A DNA stretch of 64,000 nucleotides from Owenia fusiformis. Taxonomy: Eukaryota > Annelida > Polychaeta > Sabellida > Oweniidae. Every line of letters begins with the position of its first letter. Within the stretch, counting starts at the first letter, position 1. The translations under genes and the position numbers were made by a program. The notes beneath the pieces were generated by a model. That model saw only the letters and a list, made by a program, of their open reading frames with translations. It had not been told where the DNA came from and ran no database searches. Shown piece by piece: positions 50,801 to 60,300 of this stretch. The DNA is taken from positions 64,001-128,000 of the forward strand of contig CAIIXF020000004.1 in assembly GCA_903813345.2 (NCBI GenBank), written 5' to 3'.

Positions 50801-53800
50801 GAAAGATGTACAGGTATTCACCTCAATAGAGTGAAATATTTGTTCAGTATCCCAATGCCCCAGATTTCCATCAAGGATATGACTATTACTGAAAAAATCA
50901 ACGCATGCTAATATTTGCATTTTGCTACAAATATCTGATTTGAATAACAGGAAATGATACAGTGATCATCACACTTTATAATTTTAGGATAAAACACGCA
51001 TCGGTAAATATAACAAAATATAACAAAAAATCAATATGAAGCATGAACATTGTTTTCATGAACTAGTAAAAATCCAATATGGCAGACGAAAGTTGAAAAA
51101 ACATTTCGCTACACTGCACTTCCAGTTGATGAAATTGAACAAAAAATAAATGAAATCAAACTTATAATACAATAAAAGCAACCAAGGCCGAAAGGATTTG
51201 AAGGAATTTCGATGTAAAATATCTTTGAGGTGAGAAGGTTGATCTGTTTCTCCGGCCCCAAGCCAAGGAAATGGACTTGATTTAGGGGAGTTTTATCTGA
51301 ATAATCATGGAATAATAACGTTATTCAATGATTTCTCATGAAATACAGAAAACATTCTTCCCTTGAACGTCTGTGTTTCACTCTGCTAGCGCATCGTGAA
51401 ATACGACCTTCTCGGGATGAATATTTTCTGTATTTTACTTAAATCATTGAATAACTTATAATATTTGTATTTTCCAGGATGTACATGTATGCGGTCTATT
51501 TGTGGAATACATTACCATATTTGTATATTCCAGGATTGGTCTATTTGTGGAATACATTACCATATTTGTATTTTCCAGGATGTATGTGGTCTATTTGTGG
51601 AATACATTTAAGTTACCATATTTGTTTTTTCCGGGATGTATGTGGTCTATTTGTGGAATACACGACCATATTTGTATTTTCCAGGATGTATGTGGTCTAT
51701 TTGTGGAATACACGACCATATTTGTATTTTCCAGGATGTATGTGGTCTATTTGTGGAATTGTAACATTTAACGGGAATTAAACGTTAATAAAATAATGTT
51801 CACGGCTTCAGTCCATAATAGTATTACTAAACATAAAATTTGTGTAGATGACACAACTTCTAAGTTTATTTTATCTTCCTCTTAATTGGTATAAGATACA
51901 TTTTGCATAATTGTTATTTCATCTCGAGCACTGTTATATATTATGTATCTCAAAATTGTTCTTTAATCAAGCTAAAATAGTTCCTCCTTTTTAAACTGCG
52001 GTTGTCTGACCACTCATCTGCGTCATTCTTAATAAAGCTGAAAGCTAATCTTCGTGTTTAACTATATATCCATGTTGGATAGCATCTTCCAAAGTTTGTA
52101 TAATATTTTCAAAAGCTTAAAAGCTACTGTCAAGGTGGAACTAAATGTCCATGATCGCAAATATTTTCCTATGAAAGCTGTGTGTCATCCTTCTAATGAA
52201 GCTAAAAGCTACTATATTCAAAATCACATCTTCATGATTATAACATTGTCCTAAGAAGCTTGTGTGATATTTTTAAAGCTAAAAGTTATCCTATTCAAAA
52301 TCACATCTTCATGATGATTATATTGTCCTGAGAAGTTTGTATGATTTTCTTTTAAGCTAAAAGCTATTCTCTCAAATTACATCTTTCTGATTATAACATT
52401 GTCTTAAGAGCTTGTGTGATATTCTTAAAAGCTAATAGCTATCCTGTTATTTAAAAGTCATACATCAGTATATATACAGTTCTTGGAGTTCTTGGAATAA
52501 GGGCGGATCTCAATTTAAATAGGTTGATCTGATTGGATAGAGATTTTTGGGGACAGTTTAATTTATGGGGCACTACCCTTGCCTCTCCTGTAAACACGTG
52601 TCTGCATTGGCAAACAAAGGAATGTGTACAGTGATCACTTTAATTGCTGCAGTGAGGGGGGGGGTGAATATAATCTATTCCTGTAGTCAGAAATAAATGT
52701 TTTTCCAGGAACTGTCGATACACATCAGATCAAAGTTAGTTACAACATCTAATTACATTTACATGATTAATAAACAATGCATATTCAAGCATTTAAAAAT
52801 ACATATTTAGTTGCACTAAACTACATCCATCATAAAATATTCTTTGTCTGTGGGTGGGATGATTTCACCAAGGAGAGAATTCTCACAGATGTACATGTGC
52901 ACCTTTGGACAATAGCAGTATATTTGTCTTCCAATAAACAAAGGCTTTATAATTAAATATTTCAGAGTGGCATCCAAACTGATAAAATTGATAGTGAACA
53001 AAATATGAAATGTCAGCCTCATTTGATTTGTAGCAATTAATAAATTCGAGTGAAAGAGTAAATCTGAACAACATGCTACTGAGCGTGTGAATTTAATATT
53101 CAGCTCTGTTTTACAAACATTAGAATCTTTATGACAAAGTGCTATAATGGTCAGAGCATTGAATTCAGATTTGCGTGCATTGATTTATGAACTGGGAATT
53201 TCAAAGAATTTATGAAACCAACACTTGTATTTGACTCCACTAAAATAGTGAACATTTAATTATGACCCAGTCCAAACATTTTTGACTTCTCTAAAATATA
53301 AATATAAAACAGAAATGGTGCATTTCTGTTACACTGCTCCCCCCTTGGTTTGATCGTCCCGATCAAAAACATAAACTGTACAATGTTCTTAAACATAAAA
53401 ATCTACCACCATTACAACATACAACATAAAAATGCAAAGACAAATGTTCACCAGTGTCTAACCAACCCTTAAGGTGGTTGGAAGGCAGGTGGGTAATGAT
53501 ATCCATGGTTTGATTCAAGTATCAAAATATTGGCTGCATCATTGGCCAATACAGACTTACGTTTTGATAAGTCTTTAACACTTCCTACTTCGCAATCAGT
53601 TATCAATAAAGGGGTATCCCCATATATATTATGTACTCCATGCATTATAACTTCAGTGTTAGCTGAAGGTTCTGTAATCTGATTATCAAAACAAAATCCT
53701 ACGAGATGTTTTGATTTATTTTTGGGTCCATCATTCTCTATATTAGCTGACCCCTGACCCTCAGGCTCAGCTACTGCTCGTTTCCCGACCTCCAATTCTG

Positions 53801-56800
53801 ATTCAAATTTCTTGGTGATGAACCCTCTATTATGGGCTTGGGACACTCTGCTATAACATGCCCATACTGGGTACAGTTAAAACATTTGATACGATGATTA
53901 TGAGGTTTGGGATAATTATATGTGAAGGCTGCTAAATTCTGCGTTGAAAAGGGATTAGATTTTGGTAGATGTTCCACATCAGTATATGAGGCAAGATGCT
54001 CCATTGCCTGACAAAATGTATTTTTAAGTTCTTTGAATTCTTCTACTATTTGACCCATCTGGGTATCAATAACAGGATCTTCTTGCGGCTGCATGCTTTC
54101 CAGGTCTTTCTGATAAGCATCGGTTCCATAATCTGACTCGTATTCCAATACAATGCCTACTGCTTCATCTATATCACGGGGCTTCCTATTCTTGATGTAT
54201 TTCCTCATATCTGTGTCCTCGAGGGCATTATAAAATTGATTTAACGCTATATCCATACGTAGTTCATATGGCCACTTCGAGTAGGCCCTGTTTGATAACC
54301 TTTTGATATCCTGCCCCAATTGTGATAATGTTTCATTGGGATTCTTCCTTCTGGCCTCTAGCAAATTAATAAGGGTGTCGCCTTGGCTTGTTGGGTCAAA
54401 ACGCTGTTCCAAGTGATGTACAATGGATTCAAAATCCTCACGTTCATTACCAGGCATATCAGTGAGTACAGATAAGGCATCGCCCTTAACAGCACAACTC
54501 AGCTCCAAGGCCATTTCATCATAGCTCCAACCATTGGCCTTGCTCACAACCATAAAGTGAGTTTTGTAGTCAGGCCAGTCACCACTGCCATCATAGCGGT
54601 CAACAGGCCTAACAGACTGATTTTTGAAAATTCTTCTTTTAGCGTCTGAAAGTTTATTAACAAGTTCTGCATTCTCCCGAACTAATCTAGCTATTTCAAA
54701 GTCTTTCAAATTAATAATCCGCTCCAAATCCATTTTGATATATTAAGAATTTAATTTTGTCTATGTTTCTTTCAACTGTTTTTATTCATAGAATAATACA
54801 AATATTGTCCTCATTTGTTATTGTTCGGGTCATTCATAGACCTTAAATGTTTATGTGAATGTAATTCATTTGAAAAGTCATTGAACTGTTGTCCGTGTGG
54901 TCAACTGGTCAAATTCATTCATAAAGTTTTGCGTCAGTGGTTTTGTAAAGGTGCATAAATAGAGACTTCTCTCATGTAAATTGTATTGAAGAATCCATAT
55001 AACTCACACATCATTGTCTGAAGTATCATAACAGAATATCTAATGGTCCTTTGTTTGATGCCTTCCTCACATAAAATCGTCAGGTAAGAGAATAGAAAAG
55101 TATATTCCATTCTTTCCGGCCCGGACGCACCAATGTAACATTTAACGGGAATTAAACGTTAATAAAATAATGTTCACGGCTTCAGTCCATAATAGTATTA
55201 CTAAACATAAAATTTGTGTAGATGACACAACTTCTAAGTTTATTTTATCTTCCTCTTAATTGGTATAAGATACATTTTGCATAATTGTTATTTCATCTCG
55301 AGCACTGTTATATATTATGTATCTCAAAATTGTTCTTTAATCAAGCTAAAATAGTTCCTCCTTTTTAAACTGCGGTTGTCTGACCACTCATCTGCGTCAT
55401 TCTTAATAAAGCTGAAAGCTAATCTTCGTGTTTAACTATATATCCATGTTGGATAGCATCTTCCAAAGTTTGTATAATATTTTCAAAAGCTTAAAAGCTA
55501 CTGTCAAGGTGGAACTAAATGTCCATGATCGCAAATATTTTCCTATGAAAGCTGTGTGTCATCCTTCTAATGAAGCTAAAAGCTACTATATTCAAAATCA
55601 CATCTTCATGATTATAACATTGTCCTAAGAAGCTTGTGTGATATTTTTAAAGCTAAAAGTTATCCTATTCAAAATCACATCTTCATGATGATTATTAATT
55701 GTCCTGAGAAGTTTGTATGATTTTCTTTTAAGCTAAAAGCTATTCTCTCAAATTACATCTTTCTGATTATAACATTGTCTTAAGAGCTTGTGTGATATTC
55801 TTAAAAGCTAATAGCTATCCTGTTATTTAAAAGTCATACATCAGTATATATACAGTTCTTGGAGTTCTTGGAATAAGGGCGGATCTCAATTTAAATAGGT
55901 TGATCTGATTGGATAGAGATTTTTGGGGACAGTTTAATTTATGGGGCACTACCCTTGCCTCTCCTGTAAACACGTGTCTGCATTGGCAAACAAAGGAATG
56001 TGTACAGTGATCACTTTAATTGCTGCAGTGAGGGGGGGGTGAATATAATCTATTCCTGTAGTCAGAAATAAATGTTTTTCCAGGAACTGTCGATACACAT
56101 CAGATCAAAGTTAGTTACAACATCTAATTACATTTACATGATTAATAAACAATGCATATTCAAGCATTTAAAAATACATATTTAGTTGCACTAAACTACA
56201 TCCATCATAAAATATTCTTTGTCTGTGGGTGGGATGATTTCACCAAGGAGAGAATTCTCACAGATGTACATGTGCACCTTTGGACAATAGCAGTATATTT
56301 GTCTTCCAATAAACAAAGGCTTTATAATTAAATATTTCAGAGTGGCATCCAAACTGATAAAATTGATAGTGAACAAAATATGAAATGTCAGCCTCATTTG
56401 ATTTGTAGCAATTAATAAATTCGAGTGAAAGAGTAAATCTGAACAACATGCTACTGAGCGTGTGAATTTAATATTCAGCTCTGTTTTACAAACATTAGAA
56501 TCTTTATGACAAAGTGCTATAATGGTCAGAGCATTGAATTCAGATTTGCGTGCATTGATTTATGAACTGGGAATTTCAAAGAATTTATGAAACCAACACT
56601 TGTATTTGACTCCACTAAAATAGTGAACATTTAATTATGACCCAGTCCAAACATTTTTGACTTCTCTAAAATATAAATATAAAACAGAAATGGTGCATTT
56701 CTGTTACAGAATACACGACCATATTTGTATTTTCCAGGATATATGTGGTCTTTTTATTGAATATAAGACCATATTTGTATTTTCTGGGATATATGTGGTC

Positions 56801-57342
56801 TATTTGTGGAATGCATGACCATATTTGTATTTTCCAGGATGTACATGTATGTGGTCTATTTATGGAATACACGACCATATTTGTATTTTCCAGGATATAT
56901 GTGGTCTTTTTATTGAATATAAGACCATATTTGTATTTTCCAGGATGTATGTGGTCTATTTGTGGAATACACAACCATATTTGTATTTTCTGGGATATAT
57001 GTGGTCTATTTGTGGAATGCATGACCATATTTGTATTTTCCAGGATGTATGTGGTCTATTTGTGGAATACACGACCATATTTGTATTTTCTGGGATATAT
57101 GTGGTCTATTTGTGGAATGCATGACCATATTTGTATTTTCCAGGATGTATGTGGTCTATTTGTGGAATACACGACCATATTTGTATTTTCCAGGATGTAT
57201 GTGGTCTATTTGTGGAATACACGACCAAGGCTGGAAAGAAAGAGAAGTTTTTGGGAAAATTCGCTACATGAACTATGCAGGTTGTAAGAGAAAGTTCAAT
57301 GTGGCAGCATTTGAGGCAAAATACAATAAGAAGAAAATGTAG
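35732..57342 (+). CDS. phr: Class II CPD (deoxyribodipyrimidine) photolyase, 10 coding exons
   Basis: Coding exons: 35732-35814, 42635-42777, 45503-45648, 45875-46054, 46800-46958, 47895-48093, 48402-48554, 49391-49512, 49790-49949, 57194-57342. Every intron is GT-AG and the phases join to 497 residues without a stop, a normal length for the family. The enzyme uses FAD and light to split cyclobutane pyrimidine dimers. Evidence: the N-terminal antenna-binding half with [20 protein letters not shown] and [22 protein letters not shown] at 238-251; class II signature 1, [13 protein letters not shown], at 331-343; class II signature 2, [15 protein letters not shown] then IRYMN, at 456-475. Residues 9-13 (PTKKM) are basic, possibly nuclear targeting. 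The gene is head to head with the BRICHOS gene. Five introns carry tandem arrays, three of them copies of the following exon's acceptor, and intron 9 also holds an LTR element. Confidence 0.95.
35815..36775. other. Photolyase intron 1, 5' part
   Basis: Single-copy apart from a diffuse TTTTGCCAAATTTGCT reiteration at about 35985-36065. No exon seen. Confidence 0.5.
36780..42565. repeat. 61-bp satellite, about 95 copies, photolyase intron 1
   Basis: Units share TATGGGACAACCTCTATCTA, GTATGAACCTGTGTATTATA and GATCA(T/A)ATTACCTC, with two-state positions (TATAAC/TTTAAC, TTATGG/GTATGG, CATATT/AAATT) that shuffle among copies. Rare units carry small insertions (40275-40285) or deletions. It ends about 70 bp before exon 2 and shows no exon bases. 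Confidence 0.97.
42635..42777 (+). CDS. phr: Photolyase exon 2
   Basis: Acceptor AACTTCAG|GTATCA, donor GTGCAAG|GTAAGT. It encodes [15 protein letters not shown] and [15 protein letters not shown], the typical start of the photolyase antenna domain. Confidence 0.92.
42828..45300. repeat. 23/25-bp minisatellite, about 100 copies, photolyase intron 2
   Basis: Two unit types, ACATAACTGTGATGCTTTTC+ATAAG (25 bp) and ACAACTGTGATGCTTTTC+ATAAG (23 bp), form higher-order periods: a 73-bp 25+25+23 period at about 43430-43900, and an approximately 170-bp block repeated at about 44640 and 44809. It begins about 50 bp after the exon-2 donor. Chance frames on both strands (CHEKHHSCL-type and [10 protein letters not shown]-type) are repeat by-products. 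Confidence 0.96.
45503..45648 (+). CDS. phr: Photolyase exon 3
   Basis: Acceptor CTCCTAG|ACAACT, donor GAGAAG|GTTAGT. Encodes [20 protein letters not shown] and [13 protein letters not shown]. Confidence 0.93.
45875..46054 (+). CDS. phr: Photolyase exon 4
   Basis: Acceptor TTTTCCAG|GATTGT, donor TGTCAG|GTATTT. 60 codons, including [20 protein letters not shown]. Confidence 0.93.
46361..46814 (+). repeat. 38-bp array, 12 copies, seeded from the exon-5 acceptor
   Basis: Exact 38-bp spacing of GTAGATGCCCACAATGTT from 46382 to 46800. Each unit has TCTATTCCCTCATTTTAG|GTAGATGCCC, that is a polypyrimidine tract, AG and the first 17 or so coding bases of exon 5. Only the last unit continues into the real exon. 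Units are almost identical (one T/C change), so the expansion is young. Confidence 0.97.
46800..46958 (+). CDS. phr: Photolyase exon 5
   Basis: Acceptor CATTTTAG|GTAGATGCC, donor CAAAAG|GTAAAG. 53 codons: [20 protein letters not shown] to TAKNIQK. Its acceptor is the last of 12 tandem copies. Confidence 0.93.
47356..47909 (+). repeat. 27-bp array, about 21 regular copies, seeded from the exon-6 acceptor
   Basis: Unit: CCCATTGATTGGTCA + ATTATGTTCCAG. The first part is the first 15 coding bases of exon 6 (PIDWS), the second an acceptor. The array stays open in the exon-6 frame from 47319 into exon 6, spelling PIDWSIMFQ repeats. Degenerate copies (GATTGGTCA) extend left to about 47100. Confidence 0.97.
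47895..48093 (+). CDS. phr: Photolyase exon 6
   Basis: Acceptor TGTTCCAG|CCCATTGATTGG, donor CATTTTG|GTGAGT. Encodes [20 protein letters not shown] to [11 protein letters not shown]. Its acceptor and first 15 bases are the last unit of a 27-bp array in which every unit is in frame. Confidence 0.92.
48402..48554 (+). CDS. phr: Photolyase exon 7
   Basis: Acceptor CATTCCAG|GTCAGA, donor ATTGAAG|GTAGAG. Contains class II signature 1 ([13 protein letters not shown]). Confidence 0.95.
49117..49160 (+). repeat. Stray copy of the exon-10 5' end in intron 7
   Basis: AGATGTATGTGGTCTATTTG then TGGAATACAC near 49127-49156 matches the first 30 bases of exon 10 and its array, 8 kb away. It has no acceptor directly before it (AAAG in place of CCAG). 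Confidence 0.8.
49391..49512 (+). CDS. phr: Photolyase exon 8
   Basis: Acceptor AATACAG|GAACAA, donor GCCCAG|GTAAAT. Encodes [18 protein letters not shown] to [10 protein letters not shown]. Confidence 0.94.
49790..49949 (+). CDS. phr: Photolyase exon 9
   Basis: Acceptor CCTTCAG|CGTCAG, donor TATGTTG|GTAAGA. Encodes [18 protein letters not shown] and [10 protein letters not shown], part of the FAD-binding core. Confidence 0.95.
50061..50243 (+). repeat. 50-bp exon-10-derived array, segment 1, about 4 copies
   Basis: Units carry GTATGTGGTCTATTTGTGGA, ATACACGACC or ATACATTACC, and ATATTTGTATTTTCCAG|GAT. The exon-10 acceptor and its first 30 or so coding bases are in each unit. Confidence 0.93.
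50681..50871. mobile_element. Snap-back MITE with about 88-bp arms
   Basis: Left arm begins ATGGAAATCTGGGGCATTGG and the right arm ends CCAATGCCCCAGATTTCCAT. The arms are near-perfect reverse complements around a GCCCTTCGGGC centre. Confidence 0.85.
51321..51455. mobile_element. Snap-back MITE, about 135 bp
   Basis: GTTATTCAATGATTT and ATGAAATACAGAAAA on the left are mirrored by TTTTCTGTATTTTAC and AAATCATTGAATAAC on the right. The right end abuts the resumed 50-bp array. Confidence 0.75.
51456..51759 (+). repeat. 50-bp exon-10-derived array, segment 2, about 6 copies
   Basis: Same unit as segment 1, with some copies shortened (51530-51580) or carrying a 5-bp insertion (51608-51614). It is cut by the LTR element after GAAT at 51756-51759. 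Confidence 0.93.
51760..53333 (-). repeat. LTR (3' LTR in element orientation)
   Basis: 1574 bp, near-identical to 55134-56708. It contains an internal series of 75-80 bp repeats with AAAGCTA and CTTCATGATTATA-like blocks at about 52060-52450. Confidence 0.95.
53334..53350 (-). other. Polypurine tract
   Basis: The minus strand reads AACCAAGGGGGGAGCAG just before the 3' LTR, as expected for the plus-strand primer of reverse transcription. Confidence 0.8.
53469..53846 (-). CDS. Short ORF in the -1 frame after gag, function unknown
   Basis: 125 open codons, overlapping the gag end in the -1 frame. The overlap contains AAATTTG (minus strand, 53810-53804) placed as A AAT TTG in the gag frame, the arrangement of a -1 slippery site. 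Slipping there would enter this ORF at [10 protein letters not shown]. No DTG/DSG protease motif and no RT motif are present; I do not recognise the protein. Its own ATG at 53846 may not be used. Confidence 0.55.
   Translation of the reverse strand: MSQAHNRGFITKKFESELEVGKRAVAEPEGQGSANIENDGPKNKSKHLVGFCFDNQITEPSANTEVIMHGVHNIYGDTPLLITDCEVGSVKDLSKRKSVLANDAANILILESNHGYHYPPAFQPP
53771..54733 (-). CDS. Gag polyprotein of the LTR element, 320 aa
   Basis: Starts [17 protein letters not shown] with an N-terminal coiled-coil-like stretch (about 1-35). The capsid-like region has [29 protein letters not shown] and [16 protein letters not shown], the gag arrangement of Ty3-type retrotransposons. A CX2CX4HX4C zinc knuckle ([14 protein letters not shown]) lies at 284-297. 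The frame is intact. It ends 23 residues after the knuckle, overlapping the next ORF by 76 bp. Confidence 0.9.
   Translation of the reverse strand: MDLERIINLKDFEIARLVRENAELVNKLSDAKRRIFKNQSVRPVDRYDGSGDWPDYKTHFMVVSKANGWSYDEMALELSCAVKGDALSVLTDMPGNEREDFESIVHHLEQRFDPTSQGDTLINLLEARRKNPNETLSQLGQDIKRLSNRAYSKWPYELRMDIALNQFYNALEDTDMRKYIKNRKPRDIDEAVGIVLEYESDYGTDAYQKDLESMQPQEDPVIDTQMGQIVEEFKELKNTFCQAMEHLASYTDVEHLPKSNPFSTQNLAAFTYNYPKPHNHRIKCFNCTQYGHVIAECPKPIIEGSSPRNLNQNWRSGNEQ
53804..53810 (-). promoter_or_regulatory. Candidate -1 ribosomal frameshift heptamer
   Basis: AAATTTG in X XXY YYZ register, 37-43 bases into the 76-bp gag/ORF2 overlap. The last base G is less usual than A, C or T in eukaryotic sites. 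A downstream pseudoknot was not tested. Confidence 0.45.
55117..55133 (-). other. Primer-binding site
   Basis: Directly inside the 5' LTR the minus strand reads T, then TGGTGCGTCCGGG. A TGG start complementary to a tRNA 3' CCA is the rule for LTR elements. The tRNA species was not identified. Confidence 0.65.
55134..56708 (-). repeat. LTR (5' LTR in element orientation)
   Basis: 1575 bp, TGTAACA to TGTTACA, partner of 51760-53333. The promoter should lie here on the minus strand. No TATA box was assigned. Confidence 0.95.
56713..57193 (+). repeat. 50-bp exon-10-derived array, segment 3, about 10 copies
   Basis: Continues the array after the LTR element up to the real exon 10. Two unit types alternate: ATACACGACC and ATGCATGACC/ATATAAGACC, with TTTCCAGGAT or TTTCTGGGAT at the acceptor, so about half the units have a damaged AG. 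Confidence 0.95.
57194..57342 (+). CDS. phr: Photolyase exon 10 (stop codon)
   Basis: Acceptor ATTTTCCAG|GATGTATGTGG. Encodes [28 protein letters not shown] (class II signature 2), then a basic tail ending in TAG at 57340-57342. The first 30 or so bases are repeated in the 50-bp array upstream. Confidence 0.93.
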
Positions 57343-60300
57343 ATTTTGGATAAGTCTACAATATGACCATTACAGCATTACCAGATAGGGCAGTAATAGA
57401 CATTCAATCTGGACCCCTAAGGTGAAACAATGAAACTGGGGTATATTGGCCAGATTCATAATGGTTTGAATGTACTTCAGCTGAATGAAGGGGAATGTTT
57501 TTGAAAATTATAAAAAAATGCTATCATATTTCTGATCTGAAACTGTAAGAATGACATCATGTTGAATAGATGACCCAATCTATTGGATTTGTCTATTGTT
57601 TCTCATAACATTCTTCAGGTAGTGGAATTAGTGTTGTCTTTTGGATTATTTACTCAAATGGATGCACAATTCTTCTTGCACAATTTTATTTTTACAATTT
57701 GAATGACCCTACTTAACAAGTAATATCTACTGTAGCATGTGATGTTTAATTTACAAGCTGTCAGAGTAACTGGAATCGTTCACATCTCAGGACTAATCAG
57801 GGGCCAGATTCATGAAATTATCATGCATTAAAATGTACAAAAATGATGAAATACTCAAATTTATTTTTCAATACGTTTCAAAACACATTATTCATAGATT
57901 TTTAGAGTAGTTATAAGTGTAGCGTATTTAGTTTAATGAGCAGTCACAAAAGAACATGAGATTTGGTAATGGTTGCAGAGGTCTTTTTAATGTATGTTTT
58001 TTTTTTATTTGTGGTTGCATATTAAACTTTAACGATTCACATGTTGTTGTAATATAGAAAAAAATATTTTGACATTTTGGTATGTAGACATATTTTTTAA
58101 CTTTTTATACTTTGTATGTATACACATGATATTTAATGAATATAATCCACTTATAAAATTCACCTGTGACTTTTGTTCATATATGTTGTTAGTTACATGT
58201 ACATGAAAAACATTCAGTTGGTCTGTGAGTGAATAATGCTTTGCTGTTTCTACCATATTATGTTCAAAGATGTAGGTAAGGTTACTGCAAACAATTTCAG
58301 ATGGTTATATCTTGTATAAATACAATTAATTGCTGATCATGAAGACAGATGCATCTTTTAGATCCATTCATTATCCCTAAGTATATTGGGTGTGCCAAAA
58401 AATGAGCTACTTTTAGACAAGTATTTTCTTGACTTCTGAGTACCCCAAATGTATCGTTAGCAAGGTACACATATAAATATGAAAGAGCAAGTAAATGTTA
58501 TGTGAGTACTTAGAAATTCAAGATAGCATGTCAAAATATCCCATACCGGAGCAGCGCAATGAGAACTTCATAGTGATTGTACCAAAAAATGAGAAGCTAC
58601 CAAAAATTGAGAAGCAATTTGACAACTTGTTAATGATACTCTTAGGCTAGTTTGTACACATTTTCAGTGAATTTGGTTTATCATTCAGTTGCCGATATAC
58701 TTGTCAAAAAGTGCCTTATTTTTTGGGACACCTGATACATGTGTAAAATGATAGTTAATTAGCTATAGTCTATTAGCTGATATTAACATGTTACCTAGTC
58801 AACAACAAAACAGCATTTAGTTTTATTCATCGTTGTTTTCTGTGGTCTAATTTCATAAATCAGTTTTCTCCACATGTCATATGGCCTTCATATTTTTCTA
58901 GTGAAATCTTCACTGGATTATCTTGATAAAAATGAGGTCAGCGTCATTGAAAATGTATGTTGGTGTGTTCATTGTATCCTAAATATCACCAAGACTGCCT
59001 TTTTGAACTGCCCACGGTGGTAGTGAATTGCATAATGTTTAATAAGTTTCCCCCTAGGTATCATGAAAAAGAACAATGAGCCCACATGTTGCAAATAACA
59101 TGCTGAAAGTTTCCAACAAAAGCAGTTCATCCAAGCGCACTTAAACCGCTAATTACGCTGTGGCAACCTTGTTGGCTGCTTGCGTGTCAACCGCGCTGGC
59201 TTGTTGCTAGTGCAATACATGAATTTGATTGCAATAAACTGTGAAGTCTTTCAAAAGAATTACGTGAGTGTTAGTGCGCTAGAATAAGCTTTTTTGTTGA
59301 AAACACATGAGCATGTAATGAGCACTGCAGGGCTTATTGTCTTTTTAGTGATACTACACAATTTACTAGCAACACAGGCATACAAAAATGCAGTTCAAGT
59401 TTGATCAACTTCATAGTCATTTTATATACTTTTCTCTAAGATAATGAATGAATCCAAAAGCTTGTCTTCAAAGTCAGAGTCATAATTCAACTGTCTCATC
59501 CTTGCTGCAAGGGTATTTTACAAGTATATATAATTTAAGCATAAATGAAGTCCTTTGAAGAAGGATGAACTGTCTGGAATAATGGCTTTGTAGTGAGATG
59601 TGGAATTACTGTGTTCATAACATGAAGCTATTCTAAGACTTTAATACAATTAATCTTATGGTGAAAATTACAATCTTCTGGAACTGGAATTCTATTCCTC
59701 AATAGCACGTTCACAGGTTTTACTGTTGGTTTAGTTCTCCTTTGAATTATGGGAGAAAATAACTACTTTGGTTGTGGCCTGCACTTTGATTAATAACGAC
59801 CAGATTGAAATAAAACATATACAAATATATATTATTTCATCTAGCTTTATTCTCCATATCCATGGCTACTACATGTACATTGTACATGTACTGATGTATG
59901 ATGTGCATGTTATATTGTTCATAGATATATTATAAAATGGTGGTTATGCTTTGAAATGCAAAGTAGAGTGGAATTAGCAAGAAAACAGACATGTAGTCAA
60001 TAATCTTAATTGTACAGAAATGCAAGAAAATCTGACATATTTCATTTCAAATTTTAGAGAGAAATGCATGATTCAATCAATTAATTCAAACTAGTCTACC
60101 AAGAATATATTTTGACAATAAAACATACAAATGTAAATGTTATGGAATAATATATTTTAATGCCTATACTGTATAATATCATTGAAAGTGTACAGTTCAC
60201 ATCTTAGTAATACTATTAAATCTAATCATTTTAAATAAATTAATGAATTCTAATAAATTATAATCTCATATGGTTCTATATACCAGTCATAAAACATTTA

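Larger units (their letters stand above)
50244..51455. other. Insertion splitting the 50-bp array
   Basis: About 1.2 kb of non-array sequence, including two snap-back elements. Whether it entered as one piece or several is unclear. No coding segment was recognised. Confidence 0.6.
51760..56708 (-). mobile_element. Gag-only LTR retrotransposon, 4949 bp, minus orientation
   Basis: Two LTRs, 51760-53333 and 55134-56708 (1574 and 1575 bp), begin TGTAACA and end TGTTACA. They differ only by a 2-bp indel near 52320/55695 and one G in a G run that I could find. A 4-bp target duplication GAAT flanks it (51756-51759 and 56709-56712). Read on the minus strand: primer-binding site one base after the 5' LTR (TGGTGCGTCCGGG), gag, a -1 frame ORF, a polypurine tract, 3' LTR. 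The internal region is only 1.8 kb and contains no protease, RT, RNase H or integrase motif. It is non-autonomous and very recent. Confidence 0.95.

Noticed and set aside
52054-52254. 66-residue frame repeated at 55428-55628, and minus-strand frames at 52816-53074 and 56191-56449
   Set aside because: They lie within the two LTRs and are duplicated only because the LTRs are; no domain or coding signature.
53469-53846. Retroviral-type aspartic protease in the second LTR-element ORF
   Set aside because: No DTG/DSG active-site motif or flap pattern is visible, so I left the function open.
56666-57342. 120-180 residue frames on both strands before exon 10
   Set aside because: They are frames of the 50-bp array; only the last 149 bp are supported as exon 10 by phase and class II signature.
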